Counted from the first letter of the stretch, positions 6,651 through 14,674 are shown. The stretch: 17,508 nt of DNA from JABWAM01 sp964653025 (GCA_964653025.1 CAZZBZ010000068.1:1-17508); one strand, 5' to 3'. Notes: generated by a model not told the origin, from the sequence alone. Numbers and translations: made by a program.

Positions 6651-9600
6651 CGTTTCCTCCCCTTCGCCGGCTCCTGCCCCATCCCACGGATCGTCGCGGA
6701 GCGCCTCGGCGCGTGTTCCTCAAGAAGCTTTGCATGCCGCGCGGCGTGGCCCATCTCGAAGCGGCGGCACACGGAGGCCATCTCGCAGAACGAGCAGCCG
6801 GGGACGTCCTTCTCGGGAAGGCGACCGAGGGCGGCGACCGTCTGCAACGAGGTGGGCGGGTAGAAGCCCTTCTCGAGAAACGGCGCGAGCTCGGCGAGAA
6901 GCCCTTCCGCCGCGGGCGCTCCCGCGCTTTCCCCAACCTGCGCCTTCTCGTCGCCGAGATACAGGTAACGAAACTCGACCGCCTCACCGCCGTGCAGCCA
7001 CGGGTAGAGCGTCGCCTGGACGTTCCATCCCAGCCGCGCCGCGGTGGCGTAAGGTCGCCAGCCGGGGTGCTTGCCGCTCTTGAAATCCACAACCAACTCA
7101 CCGCCGGCCTCCTTCTCAACCTGGTCGATCTTCCCCACCACGCAGAGCCCCGGCCACTGGGGCCACTCCCCGTCGACCTTCACCTCGACCTCCTGCGGCA
7201 CGCCTCCCTGCTCCTTCGCCCAACGGAAGTAGCGCGCCGCCACCCCGGCGATCGCGAGGGCCTCGCTCTCCCGAAAAACCTGCGGGATGAGGCCGAGGGC
7301 AAACTTCAGCCTCTTGTCGCTGACGGCGGCCACGCGCGCCAGTTTCGCGAGCGCGGCCCCGTCATTCGCCAGCGCCTCCTCGGCGATCTCGGAGAGCTTC
7401 CTCTGCTTGAGGTGCGGGCGGATCGCCGCCTCGAGCACGAGGTGGAGCCATGTACCGCGCGCCATCCGATCAAGCTCGTACGCGGGAGAGAGAGAGTCGA
7501 GCGCCACCAGCTTCTCGATCTCCTCGCAGCGGAAACGAAAGGGGCACTCCGCGAGCCACCCGATCCGCTTGACGCCGAGCCGATTTCCCGAAAAACGCTC
7601 GTGGATCGCCCCGCTCCAATCGGGCTCTCGTCCCCGCCGATCCATTGAGGCTGAGAGCCGCTCCTCCCCGACCCCCTCGCGCGCCGAGGCGGCGAGCTTC
7701 GCGTCGAGATACAGGGCGAACGACGGGGGAAGCCAGCTCCCATGCTCGGGGTCGAGCCCCGCGAGCCACTCCGCCTGGAGCCTCGTCGAGGGTGGGATCC
7801 TCTCCTTGAAGAGAGCCTCCCTGCCCACCTTCCAGCGCTGGAGATAGCGCTGCACCCATGGCGTCGGCGCCACCGCGCGCCCCGCCGCGTCGGTCTCGGG
7901 CACCACCCAGTGAACGCGCTCCGCCGAGGTATTCACCAGTTGGAACAGCAGGAGCATCTCCTCGGGGACGCGCGATTTCAGCGGCAGGCGATGCCCGATC
8001 CCCTTCGCCGCGAGCGCGATCCGACGGCACGCGGCATCCGAAAGAAGCGGGTTGTCATCCACCCGGCGCGGCATCTCCCCCGAGGCGAGGCCGAGGAAGA
8101 CCACGGCCTTCGCCGTGAGGCCCCGCGCCCGCATCACGGGGGCGAACTGCACGCTCCGCGAGGGCGGATCGCGCAGCGTTTGTCCCGAGGCCTCGCCGGC
8201 GAGGAGCGCCACCCACTCGCGCATTTCCAGGCGCAGGCCCTTCGCGCCCTGCGCGGCCTCCCTCACGTCGTCGAGAAGCGCCCCCATTGGCGACGGGTCC
8301 GCCAGCCAGTTCTTCGCCATGTCTTCAAAGATCGCCAGCGCCTGCTTGATCGAAAGCTCGTCCGAGGCTGCGGGGCGGTCCTCGCCGAAGACAAGGATCC
8401 CTTCGACCAGGCGCCGCTCCGCCGGGGTGGGAGCGCCATCGCCCGTCAGGTCGGCAAAGGCACGCCATGTCGCGCCGCCCCAAATCCCGAGTTCGCGAAC
8501 CTTCCTTTCGAAGGCGTCCACGTCCACCCCTTTCGCCACGGGGGGAAGCGGTCCCGAACGGAGGAGGGCGAAGACCCGTTCGGCCGGCGCCTTTTCTCCC
8601 CAGATCCGCGCGAGGGCCCGCAGGACGTCGTCCGCGGGCGTGGCCCCCGCGGGCAGGTCGCTCACCCGCAGTGGGATGGCAAACTCGCGAAAGACCCCGC
8701 GGAGCGCATCCCCATAACCTTCGGCAACGGAGGCCGTGACGAGAATCTCCTCGGGCGGGATCCCTTCGTCCAGCCAGGAACGCACGCGCACCGCCGCGGA
8801 AATCGCCTCCGCGCGAGGCCCGGCCGCGCGCTGCCAGGTGAGAAACGGCGGCGGATCTTCCACTCTTCCCTCGGGAAAGCTCCCGATGAAGAATCGCGCG
8901 CACGCGCCGGGTTCGTCCCCGATTTCCTCGAATTCGAGAAATGTAAACCTGCGCCCGAGTTCCTCGAGGATCTCCTCCCCGAAGGCGTAGGCGGGGTGTG
9001 GGGATCGTCCCACCTTGAGCCAAGGGTAGTAGATCCTCGTCGGGACCTTCTCGACCATGGCCGCGAGCCAACCGAGGTTCACGTCAAGCCACTCATAGAA
9101 TCCGTGGACGAACACCTGAGGACGCTGCCCTTCCTGCGCCCCGAGCGTCTTCACGATCTCCTCCCCGGTCGCCGCCTCGATCTTCGCCTGCAACTCCTGG
9201 AGGATCATCGGTCCCCAGGAAATCTTTCGTTCGCGGAGACGTTCCACGAAGTCGGCGAACAGGCGCAGCACCGCCCGCTCGCGCTCCTCGAACTCCGGGA
9301 CCTTCGCCAGCTCCCGGACCTTGTCCGGGTCCTCGATCCCGAACCCCCCATGCGCGAGGTCGACGAAGGTGTCGTGGAGCAACCCCGCCCCGCCCGTGAT
9401 CCCGCGCAGCGGCGCGAGAGGAGAGGACTTCGGCAGGCCCGCGACGAGCTCCTCGAGGACGAGGTCGTGGATCACGCCCCAGCGAACCGCGTCCTTACGG
9501 AGCATTCCCACGGCCAACCTCCCGGCAAACGTGGGCAGGTTCGCCACGCGCACCCCGACGAGCGCCCCCTCGCCGTCCGCCAAGGCCAGCCGCGCACGCA

Positions 9601-9739
9601 GGTGGTTCGCGAGGGTGGCGTTCGGGACGACGATCCACTTCGGCGCGAAAGGGTCCTCCAAGCACGCCGCCGCGAGGTCCGTGAGCAGCCGGCACTCCAG
9701 CTGCGGAAAGGTCGGGGCCGTGATAAGCCGCGGGTTCAC
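6647..9739 (-). CDS. addB: AddB-like helicase/nuclease subunit B with iron-sulfur cysteines
   Basis: A 1030-residue partner of AddA. The C-terminal PD-(D/E)XK nuclease has His766 (GTWLHLVLE), Asp872 (KIDQV), Asp885 and Lys887 (VVDFKSGK). Cys732 (AECPFRFRC) plus Cys982, Cys985 and Cys991 form C...CX2CX5C around the nuclease, the same arrangement as the 4Fe-4S cluster of Bacillus AddB. The N-terminus (ITAPTFPQLECRLL) shows no Walker A P-loop, so this subunit probably does not hydrolyse ATP and acts as nuclease and Chi-recognition scaffold; that part is inferred. The start is GTG at 9739. It follows the GT4 gene by 52 bp and overlaps addA by 4 bp. Confidence 0.88.
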   Translation of the reverse strand: MNPRLITAPTFPQLECRLLTDLAAACLEDPFAPKWIVVPNATLANHLRARLALADGEGALVGVRVANLPTFAGRLAVGMLRKDAVRWGVIHDLVLEELVAGLPKSSPLAPLRGITGGAGLLHDTFVDLAHGGFGIEDPDKVRELAKVPEFEERERAVLRLFADFVERLRERKISWGPMILQELQAKIEAATGEEIVKTLGAQEGQRPQVFVHGFYEWLDVNLGWLAAMVEKVPTRIYYPWLKVGRSPHPAYAFGEEILEELGRRFTFLEFEEIGDEPGACARFFIGSFPEGRVEDPPPFLTWQRAAGPRAEAISAAVRVRSWLDEGIPPEEILVTASVAEGYGDALRGVFREFAIPLRVSDLPAGATPADDVLRALARIWGEKAPAERVFALLRSGPLPPVAKGVDVDAFERKVRELGIWGGATWRAFADLTGDGAPTPAERRLVEGILVFGEDRPAASDELSIKQALAIFEDMAKNWLADPSPMGALLDDVREAAQGAKGLRLEMREWVALLAGEASGQTLRDPPSRSVQFAPVMRARGLTAKAVVFLGLASGEMPRRVDDNPLLSDAACRRIALAAKGIGHRLPLKSRVPEEMLLLFQLVNTSAERVHWVVPETDAAGRAVAPTPWVQRYLQRWKVGREALFKERIPPSTRLQAEWLAGLDPEHGSWLPPSFALYLDAKLAASAREGVGEERLSASMDRRGREPDWSGAIHERFSGNRLGVKRIGWLAECPFRFRCEEIEKLVALDSLSPAYELDRMARGTWLHLVLEAAIRPHLKQRKLSEIAEEALANDGAALAKLARVAAVSDKRLKFALGLIPQVFRESEALAIAGVAARYFRWAKEQGGVPQEVEVKVDGEWPQWPGLCVVGKIDQVEKEAGGELVVDFKSGKHPGWRPYATAARLGWNVQATLYPWLHGGEAVEFRYLYLGDEKAQVGESAGAPAAEGLLAELAPFLEKGFYPPTSLQTVAALGRLPEKDVPGCSFCEMASVCRRFEMGHAARHAKLLEEHAPRRSATIRGMGQEPAKGRKR

Positions 9740-9791
9740 CGCCTGCTTGAGTAGGCCAACCCGGGGCGCGGGGCAAGGACGGCCCGTGCCA

Positions 9792-10898
9792 TCACGCCGC
9801 GCCCGCAGCCCGACGGTAGACCGCGAGGGTCTCCTCCATCATCCTCTCCATCGAGAGCCGCGCCTTCGCGGTCGCGTGCCCCGCCACGGCAAGCCGCTCA
9901 CGCAGGGAGGAGTCATCGAAAAGTCGCCGTAGGGCGGCCGCGATGGCCGCCCCGTCGCACGGGGGAACGAGCAGGCCGTTCGCCCCGTCCTCGACCAGCT
10001 CAGGAATGCCGCCGACCCGCGTCGCGACCACCGCCCGCCGGGTGGCGAACGCCTGCGGCACAATCCGCGACTGGGCCTCGACCGCGACCGAAGCGATCAC
10101 GACCACGTCAAGCGCCGCCATCACGCGCGGGACGTCATCGCGATAGCCTGCCATGAGAATGCGCTTCTGCTCGCCCGCCACGGAAATCCGCTCGCGGCAC
10201 TCCCGCTCGACGCGCCGCCCCCCGATCCCCTCGCCGACAAGGACGAATCGCGCTTGGGGATGGGTCTTCAGGACCTCGATCGCGGCGTCGAGAAAGTAGC
10301 AGTGGCCCTTGTCACCGCGCATCATCGCGATGATCCCGACGAGCGGGGCCTCCGCAGGAATGCCGAACTCGGCGCGAAAGGGAATGCCGTCCACCGAGGG
10401 AGAATACTCATCGAGTTCCACCCCCTCGCCAACGACATCCACCCGGGCGGGGTCGAGGCCGTTCACGTGAACGAGGGTGTCGCGGATGATCGCGGCGGTG
10501 GCGATCACGCGGCGACACCCGTGGCGGTAGATGAACCCGTGTGCGAAGCCGGGCTTGATCGGCACGGTGATATGGCGCGAGCGGACGACAGTCCGTCCCG
10601 CGAGGTGGAGTGGCCAGCACATCCACGAATCCTTGGGGCCGTGGGTGTGGATGACCTCGACCTTCTCCCGGCGGCAGTGCTGCCAGAGCGCGGAGAGGCC
10701 AACGAGATCGGCGTTGTTCCGCATGGAGACGGGGAGCATGGCGGCGCCGCGCGCGCTCCCGCGGCGGAAGAACTCGCTCCTCGGATCGCAGGCGACCCAG
10801 GCGCGGTGACCGTGGCGGTTCAGCCACTCGACTTCGAGGAGCGTGCGGTACTCCTGCCCGCCCCAGTTCAGCCCGCACTCGGTGTGGAGGATATTCAT
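9792..10898 (-). CDS. Glycosyltransferase family 4
   Basis: A 368-residue GT-B retaining glycosyltransferase. The N-terminal domain opens with MNILHTECGLNWGGQEYR, whose GGQE loop (13-16) is typical of this group. The C-terminal donor-binding domain runs from about residue 190 (LVGIIAMMRGDKGH) through RFVLVGEG to VEAQSRIVPQAFATRRAVVATRVGGIPELV. The usual EX7E donor motif reads Glu274...Gln282 here, so the second glutamate is glutamine, as in some GT4 clades. It probably works in envelope polysaccharide or LPS assembly, but the sugar is unknown. The ATG start has no clear Shine-Dalgarno. It sits between queD (139 bp upstream) and addB (52 bp downstream). Confidence 0.87.
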   Translation of the reverse strand: MNILHTECGLNWGGQEYRTLLEVEWLNRHGHRAWVACDPRSEFFRRGSARGAAMLPVSMRNNADLVGLSALWQHCRREKVEVIHTHGPKDSWMCWPLHLAGRTVVRSRHITVPIKPGFAHGFIYRHGCRRVIATAAIIRDTLVHVNGLDPARVDVVGEGVELDEYSPSVDGIPFRAEFGIPAEAPLVGIIAMMRGDKGHCYFLDAAIEVLKTHPQARFVLVGEGIGGRRVERECRERISVAGEQKRILMAGYRDDVPRVMAALDVVVIASVAVEAQSRIVPQAFATRRAVVATRVGGIPELVEDGANGLLVPPCDGAAIAAALRRLFDDSSLRERLAVAGHATAKARLSMERMMEETLAVYRRAAGAA

Positions 10899-11037
10899 CG
10901 GTGAGCCGTAAGCGGTGAGCAGGAAGCAGCAGGATCAGGAAGAAACTCGTGCAGACGCACTCTGCCATGTCGCCCTCTCATGACTCCACCTCTTTGTCCC
11001 ACACCCGCCGACTCACGGCTCCCTGTTCGCCGCTCGC
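10899..11037. repeat. Intergenic spacer with degenerate 7-bp repeats in inverted orientation
   Basis: Near the GT4 start (10900-10919) the plus strand carries CGGTGAG, CCGTAAG, CGGTGAG in tandem. At the other end (11010-11038) lies a degenerate inverted counterpart, including ACGGCTC and GCCGCTCGCC. By eye 15 of 23 positions match between the left block and the reverse complement of the right. Similar seven-base repeats decorate intergenic regions of other environmental genomes. I see no gene or promoter in it. Confidence 0.4.
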
Positions 11038-11397
11038 CTACCCGCGATACTCTGCGCTTGCGGTGCAGGTCTCGGCGACAATCACCGCTGTCAGCATCGG
11101 CAGCGAGGGTTTCAGCCGGTCCCAGACCCACTTCGCGAGGTTCTCGGAGGTCGGGTTGTCGAGGTCGGACACCTCGTTGAGGCAGCGGTGGTCGAGTTGC
11201 TCGAAGAGCGGCTCGAAGGCCTTCTTGATGTCGGCGTAGTCCATGAGCCAGCCGAGTTTTGGGTCGCACTCGCCCTCGACCCGCACCTCGATCTTGAAGC
11301 TGTGGCCGTGCATCCTCTCGCACTTGTGCCCCTTGGGCAGGCGCGGCAGCCGGTGTGCGGCCTCGATCTGGAACATCCTCGTCAATGCAACCTTCAT
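11038..11397 (-). CDS. queD: 6-carboxytetrahydropterin synthase (QueD) / PTPS family
   Basis: A T-fold pterin synthase that makes 6-carboxy-5,6,7,8-tetrahydropterin from dihydroneopterin triphosphate for queuosine and other deazapurines. Counted from the ATG at 11397 (119 residues) it aligns with E. coli QueD: zinc ligands His15 (EAAHRLP), His30 and His32 (MHGHSF), and catalytic Cys26 in GHKCERMHGH. LDHRCLNE, PTSENLAKWVW and AETCTASAEYRG complete the pattern. A GTG at 11430 would add 11 residues; the shorter start fits family length, though its SD-like GGGAGG is too close to the ATG. The gene follows the LuxC-like gene by 45 bp (12 bp from the GTG). No queC, queE or folE is in view. True 6-pyruvoyl-tetrahydropterin synthase activity is the main alternative. 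Confidence 0.88.
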   Translation of the reverse strand: MKVALTRMFQIEAAHRLPRLPKGHKCERMHGHSFKIEVRVEGECDPKLGWLMDYADIKKAFEPLFEQLDHRCLNEVSDLDNPTSENLAKWVWDRLKPSLPMLTAVIVAETCTASAEYRG

Positions 11398-11442
11398 CCC
11401 TCCCACGATGACCGAACCGGCCTTCTCCACGCAAAGTGAATT

Positions 11443-12639
11443 TCAGCCTGCCGCAAGTTCTTGCAGCAGGCTCACTCCCCCATTCCGCCAAGAGGGGGGC
11501 GGCTCATGCATCCTCCCAATCGCGGCCATCCAAAGGTCGGGATGACTGCGAAAGGCACGACCCACTCGGACGGTCTCCGAGGCGTCCGCCAAACCGAGCA
11601 CCGCCAGTTTTGCCGGCCAATGGGCGCAAAGACGCGCCGCTTCCCCCGGTCCCGCAACGGGGCGAACGAACACGACGCGCCGCAGCCCCGACGGCGCAAA
11701 GTCATGTTCCCCGTGCAGGATCACGTGCCGCCCAAAAAACTCCGCCCGCCCTTGCGCCGCACGGAACTTCCAGAGTTGGAGAAAGCTCTCCCCTGCCAGG
11801 GCATCCTCGCCCCGAACCGTCCACGCGCGATCGAGGCGGGCGATCTCCTTCGCCACAAGGGCCGCAAAAGCCCTAGGGGACACCTTTGCCCCTCGGTCAA
11901 CAAAGATGCATCCGGGCGAAAGGCATCCCTGCGTCTCGTAAAGGACCACATCCCGCGCAAGCCCCCGAGCCAGATTCGCGGCGTTCTGATGGGACAGCGC
12001 CCGACGGGAGATCCAGGCCGCACCCACCTGCGTGCCAAAGCCGAAAATTTTCCGCCCCCTTTCTGTCGTCGCTCGCAACCGAATCACGGTGGGATCGGAA
12101 CCGTAGGCCACAACCGCGCGAAACTTTTTCCTTCCGTTTACAGGGGTTCCCGGTGCAAGGAGGCGAAAGGGGAGGTCACGGCCGCCCATGGCACGGGCGC
12201 TTTCCGCGAGAAGCCGTGCAAAAATCGGCTCGCGCCGCGAAGGACGGAACACGGGGACAAACCCGGCCAGCCAAACCGCCGCCGCCGCCTGCCACGCAGC
12301 GGCAAAGACCGTTGAGGGAAGCACGAGAAGCACCTCGCGCGCGCGAAGACCCCGCGCGCAACGCGCCGCAGCCCGTTGGCGGAGACGGGAGGGCAGGTCG
12401 TCATGCACCCATCGAGCCACGGAGGCGAGGGTCCACCCTGCGAAAGTCGTCCGCAGGCAGGCTTCTACCATCGGGCTGGAAAACGCGAAGGCCGTCGGGA
12501 TTTCGCGCCGTGCGCGACGCATCCATGGCGAACGGGGTGACCGCCAGGCATCCGCAAGACCGGCGAGCGCGCGAACCCGCCGCACCAACGCGGGGAGAGG
12601 ATCCGCACAGGCGGTTTTTCGATCCACTTCGGAAAACAT
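11443..12639 (-). CDS. LuxC-like acyl-CoA reductase
   Basis: A 398-residue protein resembling the LuxC fatty-acyl reductase family, which takes an acyl group onto a cysteine and reduces it with NADPH to an aldehyde. The best signature is YETQGCLSPGCIFVD, with Cys239 as the likely acyl-accepting nucleophile (LuxC has QGCLSP). VLPSTVFAAAWQAAAAVWLAG, VVAYGSDPTVIRLR and KIFGFGTQVGAAWISRRAL are also family-like. It is shorter than Vibrio LuxC (about 480 residues) and the N-terminal arm is compact. No LuxD, LuxE, ligase or acyl carrier gene is beside it. It lies 42 bp after the bifunctional nuclease and 45 bp before queD. Substrate and product are unknown. Confidence 0.72.
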   Translation of the reverse strand: MFSEVDRKTACADPLPALVRRVRALAGLADAWRSPRSPWMRRARREIPTAFAFSSPMVEACLRTTFAGWTLASVARWVHDDLPSRLRQRAAARCARGLRAREVLLVLPSTVFAAAWQAAAAVWLAGFVPVFRPSRREPIFARLLAESARAMGGRDLPFRLLAPGTPVNGRKKFRAVVAYGSDPTVIRLRATTERGRKIFGFGTQVGAAWISRRALSHQNAANLARGLARDVVLYETQGCLSPGCIFVDRGAKVSPRAFAALVAKEIARLDRAWTVRGEDALAGESFLQLWKFRAAQGRAEFFGRHVILHGEHDFAPSGLRRVVFVRPVAGPGEAARLCAHWPAKLAVLGLADASETVRVGRAFRSHPDLWMAAIGRMHEPPPSWRNGGVSLLQELAAG

Positions 12640-12681
12640 CGTTGAGGTGGGATCCTCTCGACTCTCGACCCTTTTCCTTCC

Positions 12682-13275
12682 TCACACCTTCCCCGGCGGG
12701 GAATCATCCGGCGGGGGTTCGTCCACGTTGGGATTCGAGGGCGAGAAGCCTTCGTCGGAACCGGGCATATCCTCGTCGCCCTCGCCCTCTTCTTCGTCAT
12801 CCCCCTCTTCCCCGGGCGAGCTTTTCTCGGCCTTTTCCAGGGTCTCGGAAATTTCCTTGAGCTCGTCAGAACGGTCCAATGCCGCGTCGAAAACGTGCTT
12901 CGCCACGAAGATCGGGACCTTGGCCTGCAGGGCGATCGCGAGGCAATCGCTGGGGCGCGCGTCGAGTTCCACGAGCTTGGTGCCCAACTCATTCTGCTGG
13001 CGCAGGATGATCCTTGCGAAGTAGGTCTCCTTTTTCAGGTCATTGATCACTACCCGCTCGGCCTTGATGCCGAAGCCCGTAAACATGTGGCCGATCAGGT
13101 CATGGGTCAGCGGACGCTCCACGCGGACGCCCTTCAGATGCATGAGGATGGCCTGGCCGACCCCCGAATCCACGAAGATCACGATCGTCTTCTCGTTGTT
13201 ACCAAGAAAGACGGCGCAACCCCGGGGGGTTGGCACCACGGTATGCACCTGGATCGGGACAAGGCCGTTCTTCAC
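12682..13275 (-). CDS. DUF151 bifunctional nuclease-family protein with acidic tail
   Basis: A 197-residue protein. Residues 1-135 are the BFN/DUF151 domain: RPLTHDL (54-60), a VVINDLKKETYFARI strand region, and DARPSDCLAIALQAKVPIFVA (105-125), the family signature. Members are reported to have DNase/RNase activity, but in most bacteria the role is unproven. Residues 137-197 are an unusual tail rich in Glu, Asp, Pro and Gly (EEGDDEEEGEGDEDMPG), probably disordered. The start is GTG. The gene heads the minus-strand run and diverges from the lysine aminomutase gene. Confidence 0.9.
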   Translation of the reverse strand: MKNGLVPIQVHTVVPTPRGCAVFLGNNEKTIVIFVDSGVGQAILMHLKGVRVERPLTHDLIGHMFTGFGIKAERVVINDLKKETYFARIILRQQNELGTKLVELDARPSDCLAIALQAKVPIFVAKHVFDAALDRSDELKEISETLEKAEKSSPGEEGDDEEEGEGDEDMPGSDEGFSPSNPNVDEPPPDDSPPGKV

Positions 13276-13344
13276 CCGGCAAGACTACCAGAAGCCCGCC
13301 TCGGTGCAACCCGCGCAGGGAGGGTCAGGCCGCCGGGGGCGCAT

Positions 13345-13372
13345 TTGACATCCCCCCGGGGTGCGCCATAGT
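13345..13372 (+). promoter_or_regulatory. Likely sigma-70 promoter of the lysine aminomutase gene
   Basis: A perfect -35 hexamer TTGACA (13345-13350) is followed after 16 bp by CATAGT (13367-13372, four of six matches to TATAAT). Transcription would begin near 13380, only about ten bases before the ATG. The spacer has an unusual C6G4 block. The matching promoter for the divergent nuclease gene is not clear. Confidence 0.5.
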
Positions 13373-13389
13373 TCCCGACGCCCAACACC

Positions 13390-14595
13390 ATGAGCAACGA
13401 AGACCCTGGGGGTAAAGCGCGCGGCACCGCGCGATTTCTCCCCGCACCCCGGTCCGACTGGCAAAGCGTCACGGACGAGCAGTGGAACGACTGGCACTGG
13501 CAACTCAAGCACCGCCTGGCCTCCCTCGCGGACCTTGAGCCGCGTCTCCGCCTCACGGCCCGCGAGCGCGCCGGCGTGCTCTTCTCGGCCCAGAAGCTCT
13601 CCCTCGGGATCACCCCCCACTTCTTCTCCCTCATCGCGAAGGACGATCCCTCCTGCCCGGTCCGAAGGCAGGTGATCCCCGTCGTTGACGAAAGCCTGGC
13701 CGACGACGCGGAGATGAGCGACCCCGTCGGAGAGGACACCACCTCCCCCGTACCGGGACTCATCCACCGCTACCCGGATCGCGTGCTCCTGCTGGTGACT
13801 GACCGCTGCGCCGCCTACTGCCGCTACTGCACGCGAAGCCGCCTCGTGAGCGGCGCGGGCGGCTACGACTTCCACCCCGACCTCGAACATGCGATCGCGT
13901 ACCTGCGCAAGCACACGGAGGTGCGCGACGTCCTCCTCTCCGGCGGCGACCCGCTCCTGCTGAGCGACGACAAGCTCGATCACCTCCTCGGTACCCTCCG
14001 AACGATTCCTCACCTGGAGTTCCTGCGAATCGGATCGCGCATCCCCATCTTCCTGCCCCAGCGCGTGACGCCCTCGCTCTGCGCGGTGCTCCGCAAGCAC
14101 CACCCGCTCTGGATAAGCGTCCACACCAACCACCCCCGCGAACTCACGAGTGAGGTCCGCGAGGCACTCGGACGGCTCAGCGACGCCGGCATCCCCCTCG
14201 GCAACCAGAGCGTGCTCCTCGCCGGGGTGAACGACTCGGTCGAGGTCATGCGCGAGCTCGTCCACAAGCTCCTCCTCTGCCGGGTGCGCCCCTACTATCT
14301 CTACCAGTGCGATCTGATCCGCGGCTCGCGCCACCTCCGCACCCCCGTGGCGCGCGGGATCGAGATCATCGAGGGGCTGCGCGGCTTCACGAGCGGCTAT
14401 GCGATCCCCCAGTTCGTCGTGGACGCCCCCGGCGGCGGCGGGAAGGTGCCGATCAACCCGGACTACATCATCTACCGCGACGCCGAGCGCGTCGTCTTCC
14501 GCAACTTCCAGGGCCGCGTCTTCGAGTACCCCGACCCCGTCAAGCCCGGCACCGCGCGCCCCACTCCCGACCCATCGTACACCGTCGCTAACTAA
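13390..14595 (+). CDS. kamA: Lysine 2,3-aminomutase (KamA-type radical SAM/PLP enzyme)
   Basis: A 401-residue radical SAM enzyme that converts L-lysine to L-beta-lysine with SAM, a 4Fe-4S cluster and PLP. The cluster motif is CAAYCRYC (Cys140, Cys144, Cys147). DVLLSGGDPLLLSDDKL, RIGSRIPIFLPQRV and SVHTNHPREL are family hallmarks. PLP would bind Lys352 in DAPGGGGK. The two aspartates that hold the substrate's epsilon-amino group in clostridial LAM (293 and 330) correspond to Asp308 (YQCD) and Asp345 (VVDAPG), with identical 37-residue spacing. This favours lysine over glutamate as substrate. EF-P aminomutase EpmB is shorter and less alike. No beta-lysine acetyltransferase (AblB) or EF-P gene is near. 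The start is ATG. Confidence 0.9.
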   Translation: MSNEDPGGKARGTARFLPAPRSDWQSVTDEQWNDWHWQLKHRLASLADLEPRLRLTARERAGVLFSAQKLSLGITPHFFSLIAKDDPSCPVRRQVIPVVDESLADDAEMSDPVGEDTTSPVPGLIHRYPDRVLLLVTDRCAAYCRYCTRSRLVSGAGGYDFHPDLEHAIAYLRKHTEVRDVLLSGGDPLLLSDDKLDHLLGTLRTIPHLEFLRIGSRIPIFLPQRVTPSLCAVLRKHHPLWISVHTNHPRELTSEVREALGRLSDAGIPLGNQSVLLAGVNDSVEVMRELVHKLLLCRVRPYYLYQCDLIRGSRHLRTPVARGIEIIEGLRGFTSGYAIPQFVVDAPGGGGKVPINPDYIIYRDAERVVFRNFQGRVFEYPDPVKPGTARPTPDPSYTVAN

Positions 14596-14634
14596 CCTCG
14601 GGAAGTGGAACACGCAGCACTTACCGCGACCAAT

Positions 14635-14648
14635 CCTCGACCGCGAGG
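14635..14648. other. Small hairpin between convergent kamA and antitoxin genes
   Basis: CCTCG (14635-14639) and CGAGG (14644-14648) form a five-base stem with a four-base loop in the 79-bp spacer between two convergent genes. It is placed where a bidirectional terminator would be, but it is short and has no T-run. Confidence 0.2.
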
Positions 14649-14674
14649 CCCTCGATGCCTGCGAAGTGGCGGAG

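Noticed and set aside
4767..6863. A 698-residue plus-strand open frame opposite addA
   Set aside because: It is the antisense of a well-supported helicase-nuclease gene. High GC removes stop codons from the other frames, and the translation has no recognisable domain.
5260..7119. A 619-residue minus-strand open frame spanning the addA-addB junction
   Set aside because: It overlaps both genes in a different frame and translates to Arg/Pro/Gly-rich low-complexity sequence, with no motif.
7742..9754. A 670-residue plus-strand open frame opposite addB
   Set aside because: It mirrors addB exactly and is rich in Arg, His, Pro and Gly, as expected of an antisense GC-rich frame.
13390..14595. A QueE-type partner for QueD
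   Set aside because: The radical SAM gene is KamA-type by its CX3CX2C with PLP lysine and substrate aspartates, so it is not a 7-carboxy-7-deazaguanine synthase.
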